NCBI RefSeq assembly: GCF_005889735.1
Contig: NZ_VCKY01000045.1
Coordinates: 1 to 53,477, forward strand
DNA length: 53,477 nt
Direction of reading: 5' to 3'
Origin: Nonomuraea turkmeniaca
GTDB taxonomy: Bacteria; Actinomycetota; Actinomycetes; Streptosporangiales; Streptosporangiaceae
Shown piece by piece: positions 16,197-24,780 of the stretch. The first letter of the stretch is position 1, and each line of letters starts with the position of its first letter. The translations under genes and the position numbers were made by a program. The notes below the pieces were generated by a model. The model had not been told where the DNA came from. It worked only from the letters and a program-made list of their open reading frames with translations, and did not search any database.

Positions 16197-18215
16197 ATGC
16201 GCGCTCGTATCACCAGTTCCCTGACGGCTGTCCGCAACCTGGGCATCCTCGCCCACGTCGACGCCGGCAAGACCACCGTCACCGAGCGGATCCTGTACCT
16301 GACCGGCGCGACCTACAAGCGGGGCGAGGTCCATGACGGGACGACCGTCACCGACTTCGACTCCCAGGAGCGCGACCGCGGCATCACGATCTTCGCGGCG
16401 GCGGTGAGCTGCGTCTGGGACGGGCACCGGATCAACCTCATCGACACGCCTGGCCACGTCGACTTCTCGGACGAGGTGGAGCGGTCGCTGCGGGTGCTCG
16501 ACGGGGCTGTCGCCGTTTTCGACGGCGTGGCCGGCGTCGAGCCGCAGAGCGAGTCGGTGTGGCGGCGGGCCGACCGGCACGGGGTGCCGCGCATCGCGTT
16601 CGTCAACAAGCTGGACCGGGCCGGCGCCGACCTCGACACGGCGGTCGCGTCGATCCGCGCGCGGCTGCACCCGGCGCCGCTCGTGGTGCAGCTGCCGATC
16701 GGCCGCGAGGACGGCTTCACCGGCGTCGTGGACCTGGTGCGGATGCGGTCCCTGGTATGGGCCGGGGGCGGCGCTGTCGAGGAGGGTCCGGTGCCCGGTG
16801 AGTTGCTGGAGGAGGCCGGGCGGCGGCGCAGGCTGCTGGAGGAGGCGGTGGCCGAGCTGCATGCGGGCGCGCTGGAGGAGTTCTGCGCGGAGCCGGCGAT
16901 CTCCGAGCGGACTCTGGCGGGCGCGCTGCGGGAGCTGACGCTCAGCGGTGCGGGGCTGGTCGTGTTGTGCGGGGCGGCGTACCGCGATCGCGGGATCGAG
17001 CCGTTGCTCGACGCCGTGGTGGCGTACCTGCCGTCGCCGCTGGACCTGCCGGCGGCGCCTGCCGCCGACCCCACGGTGCCCGCCGCCGACCCGGAGGGGT
17101 CGCTGGCGGCGCTGGTGTTCAAGGTGAGCACGACGGCGACCGGGCGGCTGACGTACCTGCGGATCTACTCGGGAACGATGCGGAAGGGGGACACGGTGCT
17201 GGACGCGGGCGCGGGCCGGGCCGAGCGGATCAGCCGCATCCTGCGGGTGCAGGCCGACCGGCACACCGAGGTGGACCGGGCGGTGGCCGGGGACATCGTC
17301 GCGGTCGCCGGGCCGAAGGCCGCCCGCGCCGGCGCGACGTTGTGCGCGCCCGGGTCGCCGCTGGTCCTGGAGCCGCCGGGCGCGACGGATCCGGTGGTGT
17401 CCGTGGCGGTCGAGGCCCGCAGGAGCACCGACGCCGATCGGCTGGGCGCGGCGCTGGCCCGGCTGGCCGAGGAGGACCCGTCACTGCGGGTGCGGTCCGA
17501 CACCGAAACCGGCCAGACGCTGCTGTCCGGCATGGGCGAGCTGCACCTGGAGGTGGCGGTGGAGAAGCTCCGCCGCGACCACGGCCTCGACGTCGCCGTC
17601 GGCCGGCCGCAGGTGGCCTACCGGGAGACGGTGGTCGGCGGGGTGTCGGGACTGCTGTACCGGCACGTCAAGCAGGACGGCGGCGCGGGCCAGTTCGCGC
17701 ACGTCGTGCTCGACGTGGAGCCGCTGGCCGGTGCGGGCTTCGAGTTCCGCTCGACCGTGACCGGCGGGCGGGTGCCGCGCGAGTACGTGCGGGCGGTGGA
17801 GACCGGCTGCCGGGACGCGCTGGCCGCGGGACCGCTCGGCGGGCATCCGGTGACCGGGCTGCGGGTCACGCTGACCGACGGCGCCACCCATGTGAAGGAC
17901 TCGTCCGAACTGGCCTTCCGCACGGCGGGCCGGCTGGCGCTGCGCGAGGCGCTGCGGGCCTGCCGGATGGCGTTGCTGGAGCCGGTGGCCGAGGTCACGG
18001 TGACGGTGCCGGACGACGCCGCCGGCGGGGTGCTGGGCGACCTGGCGGCGCGGCGCGGCCGCGTCTCCGGGTCCACGAGCCGGTCCGGCACGGTGGTGAT
18101 CACGGCGATGGTGCCGCTGGCCGAGGTGTTCGGGTACGCGACCCGGCTCCGTAGCCGCACCCAGGGCCGGGGCACGTTCACCACCCGGCCGGGCGGGTAC
18201 GCCCCGGCCCCGTGA
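16197..18215 (+). CDS. EF-G-like translational GTPase (second EF-G / ribosome-protection type)
   Basis: A 672-residue protein with the complete elongation-factor G architecture. G1 is AHVDAGKTT (residues 19 to 27), then RGITI, G3 DTPGH and G4 NKLD; beta-barrel domain II, the domain IV-like region and a C-terminal domain V follow. It is closest in wording to actinobacterial duplicate EF-Gs ([21 protein letters not shown]) rather than to TetM/OtrA, and is slightly shorter than housekeeping EF-G. It stands alone, without the ribosomal-protein genes that accompany fusA. A leader peptide and alternative hairpins precede it, so it is probably a conditional factor induced when translation is disturbed. 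A direct role in drug resistance is inference only. Confidence 0.85.
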   Translation: MRARITSSLTAVRNLGILAHVDAGKTTVTERILYLTGATYKRGEVHDGTTVTDFDSQERDRGITIFAAAVSCVWDGHRINLIDTPGHVDFSDEVERSLRVLDGAVAVFDGVAGVEPQSESVWRRADRHGVPRIAFVNKLDRAGADLDTAVASIRARLHPAPLVVQLPIGREDGFTGVVDLVRMRSLVWAGGGAVEEGPVPGELLEEAGRRRRLLEEAVAELHAGALEEFCAEPAISERTLAGALRELTLSGAGLVVLCGAAYRDRGIEPLLDAVVAYLPSPLDLPAAPAADPTVPAADPEGSLAALVFKVSTTATGRLTYLRIYSGTMRKGDTVLDAGAGRAERISRILRVQADRHTEVDRAVAGDIVAVAGPKAARAGATLCAPGSPLVLEPPGATDPVVSVAVEARRSTDADRLGAALARLAEEDPSLRVRSDTETGQTLLSGMGELHLEVAVEKLRRDHGLDVAVGRPQVAYRETVVGGVSGLLYRHVKQDGGAGQFAHVVLDVEPLAGAGFEFRSTVTGGRVPREYVRAVETGCRDALAAGPLGGHPVTGLRVTLTDGATHVKDSSELAFRTAGRLALREALRACRMALLEPVAEVTVTVPDDAAGGVLGDLAARRGRVSGSTSRSGTVVITAMVPLAEVFGYATRLRSRTQGRGTFTTRPGGYAPAP

Positions 18216-18222
18216 CCCCCAG

Positions 18223-18266
18223 GGGCCGTGACACCGAGGGCCGCCCAGCCCTCGGTGTCACGGCCC
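18223..18266. terminator. Bidirectional terminator hairpin
   Basis: A perfect 18-base stem (GGGCCGTGACACCGAGGG and its complement) with an eight-base loop lies between the convergent EF-G-like and peptidase genes. There is no long T-run, as is common in high-GC actinomycetes. Confidence 0.85.
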
Positions 18267-18293
18267 TCGTAGTCCGGCAGGAGCGTGACCGCG

Positions 18294-20867
18294 TCAGGGC
18301 ATGGTGACGGGCGCGCCCGTGACCGCGGCCGACCAGTACAGCGCCCTCGCCACCTGCGGGAACAGGCCCTTCGGGTGGTTGCGGAACATCGGCTCGGTGC
18401 CGAACAGCACGACGGCCGCGCCCCGCTCGTCCCGGCCGCTGACCACGGCGGCCTGGCCCCTGGCCGCGTCCGGGCCGCCGGTGCCGTCGGCGTTCGGCCG
18501 CCAGTGGCCGGACACGAGCGGGCCGTCGGCGGCGTACGACTGCTCGACCGTGACCCCGGCCCCGAGCGCGGTGAACCAGCGTGGCGAGTACACGAACGAG
18601 TGGTCCGGCGATCCACCGGCGACGGGCCCGGCCGACGAGGTCACGCGTACCACGCCGTTGGCGTCGCCGCGGCCGGCCACCGCGGTCGCCGTGAGCAGTC
18701 CCGCCGCGGCGTTGAAGTTCGTGCCCGTGCCGCCTCGGGTGATCACGCCGCCGGTGGCGAGGAAGGCGTCCAGCGCCGTACGGGCCACCGGGTTGAGTGC
18801 CGTGTAGCTGAGCCCGCTGGAGACGTACAGGACGTCGGTCCCGCTCCAGTCGAAGCCCGCGTTGAGCACTGCCGTGGAGACCGGGGTGACGGGGAAGCCC
18901 AACTCGCGCAGTGTGAACAGTTCGTCGGCGGAGGCGGCCGCGGCGATGCGCACCGGCGACAGCGGCGTGCCGGTGGCCGTGCCGGCCGGGGCGAAGGCCA
19001 CGCCGTAGCGGTCGGACACGGTCACGGCGGCCGGGCGGGCGCCGGCGGGCACGATCGCCCTGCCGTCGTTCGTCCAGGTCACGGCCACGCCCTGGGCGAG
19101 CAGGTCGTTGAGCGCCAGGACCTCCTTGCCGTCGGTCACCTTCAGCGCGAGCGGCCCCGGGGCACGCGGGACGGATCCGGTGGGCGCGGCGGCCTTGACC
19201 GGCTCGGACGAGACGTGCAGCGGGCCGGAGGCGACGCTGTCCACGGTGGCACCCCAGAGCAGGCCGTGGCTCCATCCGGAAATGTCGTACATCGCATCGA
19301 CTCTCGGGGAGATGTCCTCGCCCGGCTCCAGCATGACGTTGGCCATCCCGCGCTTGGGCTGGCGCATGTCCACGATGTAGGACCCGGCGGGGTACGTCGT
19401 GCCGTTCAGCCGGAACGGACGCTTGGCCCGCTCGACCCGCACGTCGTTCGCGATCAGATGGTCGACCAGGCGGGCGGCCGCGGTGGCCGAGCGCTGTCCG
19501 GTGATGACGTACGCGCGGGGGAAGGTGGTGGTGTAGACGTCCTCCGGGCCGAAGCCGGGCACGATGCCGAGCGGCACCACCTTGGACGGCTCGCCGGCCG
19601 CGCCCCGCCTGAACACCTCGATCTGGTCGGCGATCAGCGCGTCGTGCTTGGACTGCACGAAGCCGTACGTGGCCCGGATCGCGGCGGCGGCCACGTCGGT
19701 GTTGATCGCGGAGCGGCGGCGCAGCTCCTCGGCAGGCAGGTTGGTGTAGTCGGCGCCGTTGACCCGGAGCGGGATCTCCACGGTGTGCGCGGCGACCGTG
19801 CCCTGGAAGGGGGCGTACTGCGGGGTGAAGATCGGCGGCCAGTCGTCCCAGCCCTCGGCCGAGTCCCGGAACGGGATCTGCACCGGCTCCACGCCGTCCT
19901 TCTCCGGCGTGTAGCCCAGCCCGTTGACCGCGGCCTCCATGCCGAGCCCGTTGGCGTAGGTGTTGGTGATGAACAGGTCGTACTCGTAGTTGGCGCCGTG
20001 TGGCGGCGTGGTGGGCTCGATGAGCGTGCCGTTGACGTAGCCGTGCAGGTCGATCATGGCAACCGGCTGGGTGTCGATCATCACCTGGCGCATGGCCCGG
20101 ACCTCGGGCTGGGAGGCGGTGACGAAGTCGCGGTTGAGGTCGAAGCCGGCGCCGTTCTGGCGGACGCCGTTGACGCGGCCGTCGGGGTTGGCGGTGATGT
20201 TGAAGTACAGCCTGGTGCGTTTCATGAGGTCCGCGACCTGCGGGTCGGTGCTGGTCGCCAGCTGCTCGAGGGTGCGCAGCGCGGCGTCGGTGCCCTCCCA
20301 CTCGTTGCCGTGGATGTTGGCGTTGACGTAGATCGGCGCCTTGTACCTGGCGGCCAGCTTGCGGTCGCGGGCGGCGCCGGCCGGGTCGTTCTCGATGCGG
20401 TCGCGGATCCGGCTCTGCTCGCGGGCCTCGGCGCGGCTCTCGGGGGCGGTGAGGGTCACGAGGTAGAGGTCGCGGCCCTGGTGGCTGCGGCCGATGATCT
20501 CGACGCTGACGCGGTCGCTGCGCCGCTGCAGGTCGTTCAGCTTGGGCGCGATGCCGTGGTACGGCACGAGGCCCAGCTTGATGGAGGCGTCGGCGGCGTT
20601 CTCGGCGGGGATCGGCAGCTGGGTCTGCCTGGGGTACCCGCGGTCCATGGACAGCCCGTACGACTCGGTCGTCTCCGGGGCCCGGCGGAGCGTCTCGGCC
20701 CGCTGCCCTTCGCCTGTCCCGGCCGCCACCTCGTTCCGCTCGGGGCCGTTGCCGAAGTCGCGTACGGCGGGGTGTGGTGGCTCGGCGGGCTCGGCTGTCG
20801 CCGACCCTGGAGGGACGAGGAGCGCGGCCGAGACGGCGATGCTCAGGAAAGCAATGGATAAGCGCAC
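18294..20867 (-). CDS. Secreted M14-family zinc carboxypeptidase-like protein
   Basis: An 857-residue protein with a signal peptide (VRLSIAFLSIAVSAALLVPP, cleavage near ATAEP). The first half is an M14 metallopeptidase: zinc ligands are in NANIHGNEWEGTDA (His and Glu), with a further His in DLHGYVNG; ITANPDGR and FDLNRDF are the usual substrate-loop motifs. The second half has no clear catalytic motif and probably consists of beta-rich accessory domains. It should trim peptides or cell-wall material outside the cell. The GTG start was chosen because GGAGG lies five bases upstream and the signal peptide begins there. Downstream it is bounded by the strong hairpin. Confidence 0.85.
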   Translation of the reverse strand: MRLSIAFLSIAVSAALLVPPGSATAEPAEPPHPAVRDFGNGPERNEVAAGTGEGQRAETLRRAPETTESYGLSMDRGYPRQTQLPIPAENAADASIKLGLVPYHGIAPKLNDLQRRSDRVSVEIIGRSHQGRDLYLVTLTAPESRAEAREQSRIRDRIENDPAGAARDRKLAARYKAPIYVNANIHGNEWEGTDAALRTLEQLATSTDPQVADLMKRTRLYFNITANPDGRVNGVRQNGAGFDLNRDFVTASQPEVRAMRQVMIDTQPVAMIDLHGYVNGTLIEPTTPPHGANYEYDLFITNTYANGLGMEAAVNGLGYTPEKDGVEPVQIPFRDSAEGWDDWPPIFTPQYAPFQGTVAAHTVEIPLRVNGADYTNLPAEELRRRSAINTDVAAAAIRATYGFVQSKHDALIADQIEVFRRGAAGEPSKVVPLGIVPGFGPEDVYTTTFPRAYVITGQRSATAAARLVDHLIANDVRVERAKRPFRLNGTTYPAGSYIVDMRQPKRGMANVMLEPGEDISPRVDAMYDISGWSHGLLWGATVDSVASGPLHVSSEPVKAAAPTGSVPRAPGPLALKVTDGKEVLALNDLLAQGVAVTWTNDGRAIVPAGARPAAVTVSDRYGVAFAPAGTATGTPLSPVRIAAAASADELFTLRELGFPVTPVSTAVLNAGFDWSGTDVLYVSSGLSYTALNPVARTALDAFLATGGVITRGGTGTNFNAAAGLLTATAVAGRGDANGVVRVTSSAGPVAGGSPDHSFVYSPRWFTALGAGVTVEQSYAADGPLVSGHWRPNADGTGGPDAARGQAAVVSGRDERGAAVVLFGTEPMFRNHPKGLFPQVARALYWSAAVTGAPVTMP

Positions 20868-20960
20868 AAAAGCCTCCACGATTTCAGAAGTGCGGTCTCT
20901 TCGTAAGTTTTGCGGCAAAACCACACAAGACGCCGTGATCAGAGCGACGCGCAATCCATG

Positions 20961-21107
20961 TCATTCTGTGTCACCGGCGAGCCGGGCGATGCCTGAGCGA
21001 GGCGAGGAGATACGCAGGATCGGCAGCTCCACCAGCGGACGGGCCCGCTCGGCCGCCTCACCGATGGAGGAACAGGTGACCAGCATCGCGATCTTCGAGG
21101 CGCTCAT
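20961..21107 (-). pseudogene. Collapsed Asp/Glu racemase-family gene (remnant)
   Basis: A 48-residue frame starts with an ATG overlapping the aldolase stop (ATGA), as a true operon gene would. It reads MSASKIAMLVTCSSIGEAAE followed by RARPLVELPILRI and then SSPRSGIARLAGDTE. The pieces look like separate conserved segments of Asp/Glu/hydantoin racemase-type proteins (the VTCSSIGEAAE and SPRSGIARLA pieces), but a full member has over 200 residues. I infer one or two in-frame deletions. It could alternatively be a small unrelated protein, though the overlap argues for decay of a larger gene. Confidence 0.4.
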
Positions 21108-22036
21108 CGGGCGCTCCACGGGCGGGCGTACTCGTCGACGATCTCGGCCAGACGCCGGAGCCTGGGCACGGCGCGAGCGCGAAGCGCGGCAGCGAGCCCA
21201 CTGGAGCCGCTGCCGACGAGGTCGCTCCAGATGGCGCGCCCGGCGAGCATCCCGGACGCACCCGCGCGGCAGGCGGCCCGCACCGCGGCCGGGAAGTCGT
21301 CGCGGTCCACGCCCTGCGAGAGCACGACCCACGGGACGGGGATCACCTCGTCGAGCTTGGCACACTCGTCGACCAGCCGCTCCTCAGGCGCGGCGCCGCC
21401 GAGCGGGACCTGAGCCTTGTACAGGCTGGGCCGCAGCCCGGCCAGCTCGGCGGCGGCCTCCCTGATCGCGGCGGGCCCGTCGAAGGCGGCCGGGCCCGCG
21501 GTCTCCCCGGAGCCGGGACCCGCGGTGGCGGTCGGTTTCGCCACGCCTTCGAGCACGGACAGCAGCCCCGCCTCGGCGCACCGCCGGACGAACGCGGCCG
21601 CGATGTCCAGGCGGCGCCGCCGATGCTCGTCGTCGCGCCAGATGAGCAGCAGCTTGGCGGCGACGGCGCCGGCCCGCCGGGCGGCGGCCAGGTCGACGCG
21701 CTCGTCGATCGAGGTGTCCTCGACGGGCCCGTCAGAGCTCTGCTGGAGGCTGTCAACGGCGATGATCAGTCCGCCGGGGATGAGGCCCTCGGCCGCCACC
21801 CGGTCGAAGCCGTAGTCCTGGTCGATCAGGAACCCCGAGGCGTGCGGCCCGACCTCCCGGGCCACCGCCAGCTTGAACGCGGTCAGCGTGTCGTCGCCGG
21901 CCCGCTCGCCGGTGGCGGCGGCGAACATCTGCCTGAGGCTCTCACGCTGGTCCATCGCCACCATGGCGAACCCGCCGGACGGCCGGGCCAGCAGGTCGAG
22001 CGTGGGGGTCGCGGGTCCGGTCCTGGGCGTGGTCAT
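21104..22036 (-). CDS. Class I aldolase, LacD/YihT-like
   Basis: A 310-residue aldolase of the LacD (tagatose-1,6-bisphosphate) / YihT (sulfofructose-phosphate) superfamily. MVAMDQRESLRQMF, GFLIDQDYGFD, then LLIWRD and VLEGVAKPTA are the family landmarks, and the Lys in SLYKAQVPLGG is the likely Schiff-base residue. It would split a ketose phosphate into DHAP and an aldehyde or sulfolactaldehyde; which one cannot be told. The start at MTTPRTGP has GGAG five bases upstream. A DeoR regulator remnant is divergent and a racemase-like remnant follows with a four-base overlap, so this may be the last intact gene of a decaying sugar operon. Confidence 0.75.
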   Translation of the reverse strand: MTTPRTGPATPTLDLLARPSGGFAMVAMDQRESLRQMFAAATGERAGDDTLTAFKLAVAREVGPHASGFLIDQDYGFDRVAAEGLIPGGLIIAVDSLQQSSDGPVEDTSIDERVDLAAARRAGAVAAKLLLIWRDDEHRRRRLDIAAAFVRRCAEAGLLSVLEGVAKPTATAGPGSGETAGPAAFDGPAAIREAAAELAGLRPSLYKAQVPLGGAAPEERLVDECAKLDEVIPVPWVVLSQGVDRDDFPAAVRAACRAGASGMLAGRAIWSDLVGSGSSGLAAALRARAVPRLRRLAEIVDEYARPWSAR

Positions 22037-22091
22037 GTGAACTCCGATCTGCGGGCCGAAGCGAGGAAGCGCTCGCAGTGGGGACGTGGCG

Positions 22092-22275
22092 ATGGCGAGC
22101 GCGGTTCTGCGGACCGCACAACGCCATGGTGTCACTCGCCACCGCCGACCCGGTCACCCCGCTGGGTGTCACCCCCACCACCGTGCGGCGGGACCTGTGC
22201 AGACCGGCCGCCGACGGCCTGGTCAGGGCGGTGCACGGCGGCGCCCGCGTGGAGCTCGCACCTCCCACGCAATAG
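22092..22275 (+). pseudogene. DeoR-family regulator remnant
   Basis: From ATG 22092 one frame reads MASAVLRTAQRHGV, like the first helix of DeoR repressors. The next frame then continues with VSLATADPVTPLGVTPTTVR and RDL, followed by AADGLVRAVHGGARVEL, the recognition helix and wing of the DeoR domain. A frameshift near 22130 joins the two parts, and the frame stops at TAG 22275 without any sugar-phosphate sensor domain (about 180 residues missing). It is divergent from the aldolase, where a DeoR repressor of that operon would be expected. Confidence 0.6.
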
Positions 22276-22304
22276 GCCATTCAATTCACTGCAACTCGTG
22301 CATT

Positions 22305-22318
22305 AATTTCGCGAAATT
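22305..22318. promoter_or_regulatory. Perfect palindrome upstream of lyase promoter
   Basis: AATTTCGCGAAATT is a perfect 14-base palindrome with a central CG, as is common for LacI-type operators, 18 bases upstream of the -35 element of the rhamnogalacturonan lyase promoter. The flanking TTAATTTC is also repeated in inverted form as GAAATTAA at 22325. The regulator is unknown. Confidence 0.45.
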
Positions 22319-22335
22319 GCCGCTGAAATTAATCC

Positions 22336-22363
22336 TTGACAAACCTCACAACCGGCCAATAAT
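22336..22363 (+). promoter_or_regulatory. Sigma-70-type promoter of rhamnogalacturonan lyase
   Basis: TTGACA at 22336, a 16-base spacer and AATAAT at 22358 make a near-consensus housekeeping promoter in an AT-rich island, immediately upstream of the lyase gene and of a TATCGAT-type operator. Confidence 0.7.
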
Positions 22364-22373
22364 CTCCGGGGGA

Positions 22374-22387
22374 TTTTATCGATTTAA
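22374..22387. promoter_or_regulatory. TATCGATA-family operator at lyase gene
   Basis: TTTTATCGATTTAA lies just after the -10 element, where bound repressor would block transcription. The same ATCGAT-centred palindrome recurs twice before the importer operon at 28.9 kb and, in variant form, before the GH43 gene at 29.9 kb, so the LacI protein encoded between them is the likely binder. Confidence 0.6.
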
Positions 22388-22407
22388 TGCGCCAGGAGCC
22401 CTGTGCC

Positions 22408-24732
22408 ATGAGACCCCCCAGCGGCATCCGCCGCATCCTCGTCACCGCCTTGGCCGCCCTGCTCGCCACACCGCTGGCCGCGGCCCCGGCCGCCGCCGAC
22501 TCCGCAGGCGGGCACGGCGCGGGCGTCCGGCTCGAGCATCTCGACCGGGGCCTGGTGGCCGCCTCCACCAGCCAGGGAGTGTTCCTCAGCTGGCGGCTGC
22601 TCGGCGATGAGGTGACCGGCGCCGGCGCCACCGGCATGGAGGGCGCCGACTTCCGCGTCTACCGCGACGGCCGTCCGATCGCGACGGTGACCGACAGCAC
22701 CAATTACCTCGACACCGCCGGCACCGGCTCGGCCGAGTACCGCGTCGCCCCCATCGTCAAGGGCCGGGAGGGCCGCCGCAGCGCCGCGGCCACGCCCTGG
22801 CTTAAATCGTTTTATGATCTTCAGCTGAAGAAACCGGCCGACGGAGTGTCCCCGGCCGGTGAGGCGTACACGTACTCGGCCAACGACCTGAGCGTCGGCG
22901 ACGTGGACGGCGACGGCCAATACGAATACGTCGTGAAATGGGACCCGTCGAACTCCAAGGACGTCTCCCAGCGCGGCTACACCGGCAACACCTACCTGGA
23001 CACGTACGAGCTGGACGGCACCCTGCGCTGGCGGCTCGACCTGGGCGTCAACATCCGCTCGGGCGCCCACTACACGCAGTTCCTGGTCTACGACTTCGAC
23101 GGCGACGGCCGCTCGGAGATGATGCTCAAGACCGCCCCCGGCTCGAAGATGATCCGCTACGGACGTGACGGCGAGATCGTCTCCGAGCGGTACGTCACGA
23201 TGCCGGAGCAGGACGTCAAGAGCGGCTACTCGCACGCCGACGACTACCGCAAGAGCGCGGCGGACTACTTCGACCACGTGGTCGGCATGTTCGAGAAGTG
23301 GCACGAGCACCCCGAGGTGGTGGCCGGGCGCTGGCCGGCGACGCTGGAGCAGGCCTTCGGCATCGCCGCGAAGCACCAGTACCCGCTGTCGCACGAGGCC
23401 GCCGTCGACCTGGCCACGTACTTCGTGGACGTCTACGCTCCGAGCCGCAGCGGCAACAACCGCCTGCGGGAGTTCGCCGGGTTCGTCATCACCGGCCCCG
23501 AGTATCTGTCGGTGCTGGACGGCGCCACCGGCAAGGAGCTGCAGACCATTCACTACAAGCCGGGCCGCGGCGACGACGGCCTGCTGTGGGGCGACTACGC
23601 GATGGGCCGCATCGAGCCGGGCAACCGGGTCGACCGGTTCCTGTCCGCCGTCGCCTACCTGGACGGCAAGCGGCCCTCGGCGGTGTTCGCCCGCGGCTAC
23701 TACACCCGCACCACGCTGGTCGCCTACGACTGGAACGGCAGGAAGCTCAAGGAGGTCTGGTACGTCGACAGCGGCCACGCGCCGATGGCGAACCCGTTCA
23801 ACGCCTCGCCCCACGGCGTGCCCGGCAGCAACCCCGAATACGCCGACCTCACCACCCAGGGCTTCCACTCGATGAGCGTGGCCGACGTGGACGCCGACGG
23901 GCGGCAGGAGATCGTGTACGGGGCCGCGACCATCGACGACGACGGCGACCTGCTGTACTCGTCGTTCGCCGAGGGCCCGCCGCAGAGCAACGTGCCCGGG
24001 CAGAACGTGCGGCTCGGCCACGGCGACGCCATGCACGTCGGCGACCTCGACCCCGGCCATCCGGGCCTGGAGATCTGGACCGTGCACGAGGGCGGCGCGT
24101 GGGCCCCGTACGGATGGGCGATGCGTGACGCCGCCACCGGAAAGGTGCTGTTCGGCGGCTACAGCGGCCGGGACACCGGGCGCGGCATGGTCGGCGACAT
24201 CGACCCCGCCATCCGCGGCCTGGAGGCATGGTCGTCGATGCCGCCCAACCAGGAGATCCAGGCGGGCCTGTGGTCGGCGCGCGGCGAGCACCTGGGCCGG
24301 ACCACCCCCGGCACGAACATGAGCATCCGCTGGGCGGCCGACATGACCACCCAGCTGATCAACGGCACCGCCACCACCGTGCTCCAGACGCCGACGATCG
24401 ACGACTGGAAGCGCGGCACGGTGCTCACCGCTGAGGGCACACTGACCAACAACTGGACGAAGGGCAACCCGGGTCTGGTGGCCGACGTGTTCGGAGACTG
24501 GCGGGAGGAGATGCTGACGCGTACGGCCGACAGCTCGGCGATCCGGATCTTCCTCAGCACGGAGGTCACGGACCGCAAGCTGTACACGCTGATGCACGAC
24601 CCGCAGTACCGCGTGGAGGTGGCACGGCAGCAGACCGGCTACAACCAGCCGGCGTACCCGAGCTTCTACCTGGGCTCGGACCTCGACTGGTCGCGGGTGC
24701 CCGTGCCGCGCTTCCGGACCCCCCAGGGCTGA
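22408..24732 (+). CDS. Secreted rhamnogalacturonan lyase, family PL11 (YesW/YesX-like)
   Basis: A 774-residue secreted enzyme with a signal peptide (ILVTALAALLATPLAAAPAA). The mature protein has the PL11 beta-propeller layout with repeated calcium-binding-like D-x-D-x-D-G loops (GDVDGDGQYEYVVKWDPSNS, YDFDGDGRSEMMLKT, ADVDADGRQEIVYG) and the conserved NNWTKGNPGLVADVFGDWRE near the end. It cleaves the rhamnogalacturonan-I backbone of pectin by beta-elimination outside the cell. I chose ATG 22408 because AGGAG precedes it; an upstream in-frame ATG at 22387 has no ribosome site. A consensus promoter and a LacI-type operator precede it, and its released oligosaccharides are probably imported by the neighbouring ABC system. 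Confidence 0.92.
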   Translation: MRPPSGIRRILVTALAALLATPLAAAPAAADSAGGHGAGVRLEHLDRGLVAASTSQGVFLSWRLLGDEVTGAGATGMEGADFRVYRDGRPIATVTDSTNYLDTAGTGSAEYRVAPIVKGREGRRSAAATPWLKSFYDLQLKKPADGVSPAGEAYTYSANDLSVGDVDGDGQYEYVVKWDPSNSKDVSQRGYTGNTYLDTYELDGTLRWRLDLGVNIRSGAHYTQFLVYDFDGDGRSEMMLKTAPGSKMIRYGRDGEIVSERYVTMPEQDVKSGYSHADDYRKSAADYFDHVVGMFEKWHEHPEVVAGRWPATLEQAFGIAAKHQYPLSHEAAVDLATYFVDVYAPSRSGNNRLREFAGFVITGPEYLSVLDGATGKELQTIHYKPGRGDDGLLWGDYAMGRIEPGNRVDRFLSAVAYLDGKRPSAVFARGYYTRTTLVAYDWNGRKLKEVWYVDSGHAPMANPFNASPHGVPGSNPEYADLTTQGFHSMSVADVDADGRQEIVYGAATIDDDGDLLYSSFAEGPPQSNVPGQNVRLGHGDAMHVGDLDPGHPGLEIWTVHEGGAWAPYGWAMRDAATGKVLFGGYSGRDTGRGMVGDIDPAIRGLEAWSSMPPNQEIQAGLWSARGEHLGRTTPGTNMSIRWAADMTTQLINGTATTVLQTPTIDDWKRGTVLTAEGTLTNNWTKGNPGLVADVFGDWREEMLTRTADSSAIRIFLSTEVTDRKLYTLMHDPQYRVEVARQQTGYNQPAYPSFYLGSDLDWSRVPVPRFRTPQG

Positions 24733-24735
24733 GCC

Positions 24736-24780
24736 CCCGCGAGTCGACCGGCGGTGCTCAGCCGCCGGTCGACTCGCGGG
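24736..24780. terminator. Terminator hairpin between lyase and LacI genes
   Basis: A 19-base perfect stem (CCCGCGAGTCGACCGGCGG and its complement) with a seven-base loop. The right arm is the last codons of the convergent lacI gene (RESTGG), and that gene's stop codon lies in the loop, so one structure serves both genes. Confidence 0.85.

Noticed and set aside
16197..18215. Naming the EF-G-like protein as a TetM/OtrA tetracycline-resistance determinant.
   Set aside because: Its GTPase and C-terminal wording is EF-G-like rather than TetM-like; resistance is only suggested by the leader region.
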